The translations under genes and the position numbers were made by a program. A DNA stretch of 6,526 bases from assembly GCA_964496705.1 (NCBI GenBank), contig CAZCBJ010000222.1:1-6526 (forward strand). The letters run 5' to 3'. The notes under the pieces were generated by a model. It did no database searches. It saw only the letters and a program-made list of their open reading frames with translations, and was not told the DNA's origin. The first letter of the stretch is position 1. Each line of letters begins with the position of its first letter. Positions 4,925 to 6,526 of this stretch are shown one piece after another. This DNA comes from CAZCBJ01 sp964496705 (GTDB lineage: Bacteria > Chloroflexota > Anaerolineae > Anaerolineales > Anaerolineaceae).

Positions 4925-6526
4925 ATGAAATCACCCGCCAAAACCAAAGCCACCCTGAGTGAATTTGAGCGCGTCTCTGCGCTGATTGAAGAGCAGGGTC
5001 TGACCCGCGAGCAATTGCTCGCCTGCCTGCGTCAGGTGCTGGAAATCCGCGCGTTGGAGAATCAGATTGCCACCCTGCTGGGCAAAGCGGTGCTGAAGGG
5101 CGCCTCGCATCTCTACGCCGGCCAGGAGGCCGTGGCGGTGGGCGCGGTTTCGGCTCTGCGCGACGACGACCTGATCACCAGCACCCACCGCGGTCACGGG
5201 CATGCCCACGCGCACGGCGACCGCGCCGCGCGCACCCCCGCCGCCCAGCAGGAGCATTACAACCGGATGATGGCCGAGGTGCTGGGCAAGACCGGCGGCT
5301 ACTGCAAGGGCAAGGGTGGGTCCATGCACATTGCGGATGTGGAACACGGCAACCTGGGCGCCACCGGCATCGTCGGCGGCAACATCCCGGTCGCGGTGGG
5401 CGCGGGGCTGGCCCAGAAGCTGCTGGGCAGCCAGCGGGTGGTGCTGTGCTTTTTCGGCGACGGCGCCACCAACACCGGCAACTTTCACGAGTCGCTCAAC
5501 ATGGCCGCGCTGTGGAACCTGCCGGTGGTGTTTGTCTGTGAAAACAATCTGTATGCCATGTCGGTGCCCTGGGAGAAAGCCAGCAAGCTGCCCGACGTGG
5601 CCCAGCGCGCCTGCGCTTACGGCATCCCGGGCGTGGTGGTGGACGGCATGGATGTGCTGGCGGTGCGCGGCGCTGTCTCCAGGGCTGCCGAGCGCGCGCG
5701 GCGCGGTGAAGGCCCCACCTTGGTCGAATGTAAAACCTACCGTTGGTTTGGTCATTCGCATTCCGACCCGCGCGCCTACCGCACCCGCGAGGAGGAGGCT
5801 GAATGGAAGGCGCGCGACCCGATCACAGTGTTGAAGGGCGAGCTGGAAACGGTCAAAATGCTGGATGAGAGCGAGTTCGAGGGCATGGAGCAGGCGGTGG
5901 AGCAGAAGATGGACGCGGCAATGGCCTTCAGCAACGCCTCGCCCGAGCCCGAGCCGGCCGAGGCGGAAACGGATGTCTTCGCGCCGTCCAAGACTGGTGC
6001 GGCTGAGGCGGCTGCCGAGGCTGCACTTCGCTTGCGCATGCGCTCCGAGACCGGCTGGCGCGAAATATCCTACGCTCAAGCGCTGGTTGAGGCCATGTGC
6101 GAGGAGATGCTGCGCGATCCGCGCGTCTTTGTCATGGGCGAAGATGTGGGCCTCTACGGCGGCGCCTACGGCGCGACCCGCGGGCTGATGCAGGAGTTCG
6201 GCGAGTGGCGCGTGATTGACACGCCCATCTCCGAGGCGACCATCGGCGGCGCGGCGGTGGGCGCGGCGATGGCCGGCATGCGCCCGGTGGCCGAGATCAT
6301 GTACGTGGATTTCACCCCGCTGGCCATGGACCAGATTGCCAACCAGGGCGCCAAAAATCGCTACATGTTCGGCGGCAAGACCAGTGTGCCGATGGTCATC
6401 CGCACCGAGGGCGGCGCCGGGCGCGCGATCGCCGCCCACCATTCTCAATCACTCGAATCGCTATGGACGCATTTCCCGGGTATTTACGTGGTCATGCCGT
6501 CCACGCCTTACGACGCCAAGGGTCTG
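4925..6526 (+). CDS. Fused alpha-beta E1 component of a pyruvate/acetoin-type 2-oxoacid dehydrogenase complex, 3' end missing
   Basis: 534 codons without a stop; the C-terminus is beyond the window. TPP-dependent E1 catalyses decarboxylation and acyl transfer to a lipoylated E2. The alpha half is residues about 25-335: THRGHGH at 87-93, GYCKGKGGSMHI at 125-136, the TPP/Mg motif GDG at 178-180 ending in ENN at 206-208, and the HSHSDPRAYRT loop at 277-287. A Pro/Glu/Ala-rich linker follows (about 336-377). The beta half starts near 378: GEDVGLYGG at 405-413 with the TPP-activating Glu406, DTPISEATIGG at 432-442, and HHSQSLES at 505-512 with the catalytic-type His506. The beta half, including MPSTPYDAKGL (524-534), resembles acetoin dehydrogenase AcoB as much as PdhB, so the donor could be pyruvate, acetoin or another 2-oxoacid. 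About 13 extra residues lie between 98 and 114. AAGGA at 4913-4917 precedes the ATG by 7 nt. It is co-directional with the deoR gene. Confidence 0.92.
   Translation, partial: MKSPAKTKATLSEFERVSALIEEQGLTREQLLACLRQVLEIRALENQIATLLGKAVLKGASHLYAGQEAVAVGAVSALRDDDLITSTHRGHGHAHAHGDRAARTPAAQQEHYNRMMAEVLGKTGGYCKGKGGSMHIADVEHGNLGATGIVGGNIPVAVGAGLAQKLLGSQRVVLCFFGDGATNTGNFHESLNMAALWNLPVVFVCENNLYAMSVPWEKASKLPDVAQRACAYGIPGVVVDGMDVLAVRGAVSRAAERARRGEGPTLVECKTYRWFGHSHSDPRAYRTREEEAEWKARDPITVLKGELETVKMLDESEFEGMEQAVEQKMDAAMAFSNASPEPEPAEAETDVFAPSKTGAAEAAAEAALRLRMRSETGWREISYAQALVEAMCEEMLRDPRVFVMGEDVGLYGGAYGATRGLMQEFGEWRVIDTPISEATIGGAAVGAAMAGMRPVAEIMYVDFTPLAMDQIANQGAKNRYMFGGKTSVPMVIRTEGGAGRAIAAHHSQSLESLWTHFPGIYVVMPSTPYDAKGL

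Noticed and set aside
4931..6448. 505-codon open frame on the minus strand opposite the E1 gene
   Set aside because: The product is His/Ala/Gly-rich without recognisable domains, while the plus strand encodes an unmistakable E1 over the same bases. High GC at third positions keeps the antisense frame open.

Overview
The window is most like chromosomal DNA from a GC-rich bacterium, probably a member of the Chloroflexota (class Anaerolineae). This rests on three things: a single-chain fused alpha/beta TPP-dependent dehydrogenase E1, an Ala/Thr/Gln-rich lipoprotein of a style common in that group, and GC-rich codon choice with ordinary sigma70-type promoters. The phylum is an inference from these features and not a proof. 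I see no phage genes, insertion sequences, CRISPR repeats or long repeats. No gap between genes exceeds 150 bases.

Layout. (1) 1-311, minus strand: the first 103 codons of a short-chain dehydrogenase/reductase, which runs off the left edge. (2) 325-501, minus strand: a complete tRNA-Arg unit, with promoter, 5' leader hairpin, tRNA with anticodon GCG, and Rho-independent terminator. The SDR start codon lies only 13 bases past the terminator U-tract. (3) 523-3977, minus strand: a tight four-gene operon, in transcription order a small multi-pass membrane protein, a lipoprotein with a lectin/glucanase-like C-terminal domain, a UPF0173-type metallo-beta-lactamase-fold hydrolase, and a LarA-family nickel-pincer racemase homologue. 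Gaps are 18, 15 and 11 nt. (4) 3978-4125: a divergent control region with an extended -10 promoter facing each way. (5) 4126-6526, plus strand: a DeoR-family regulator followed 28 nt later by a large E1 gene in which the alpha and beta subunits are joined in one reading frame. This gene runs off the right edge.

How the genes may work together. The plus-strand pair looks like a regulator with its target: a sugar-phosphate-type DeoR repressor ahead of a pyruvate/acetoin dehydrogenase E1, whose E2 and E3 partners would be expected to the right of the window. The minus-strand operon has no obvious common pathway. The LarA homologue would interconvert stereoisomers of a 2-hydroxy acid, but its cofactor-maturation genes (larB, larC, larE) are not here. 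The most notable points are the E1 fusion with its extra segment in the alpha half, the unusual GCG-anticodon tRNA-Arg, and the promoterless position of the SDR gene directly behind the tRNA terminator. Nothing here clearly amounts to a new defence or mobile system.
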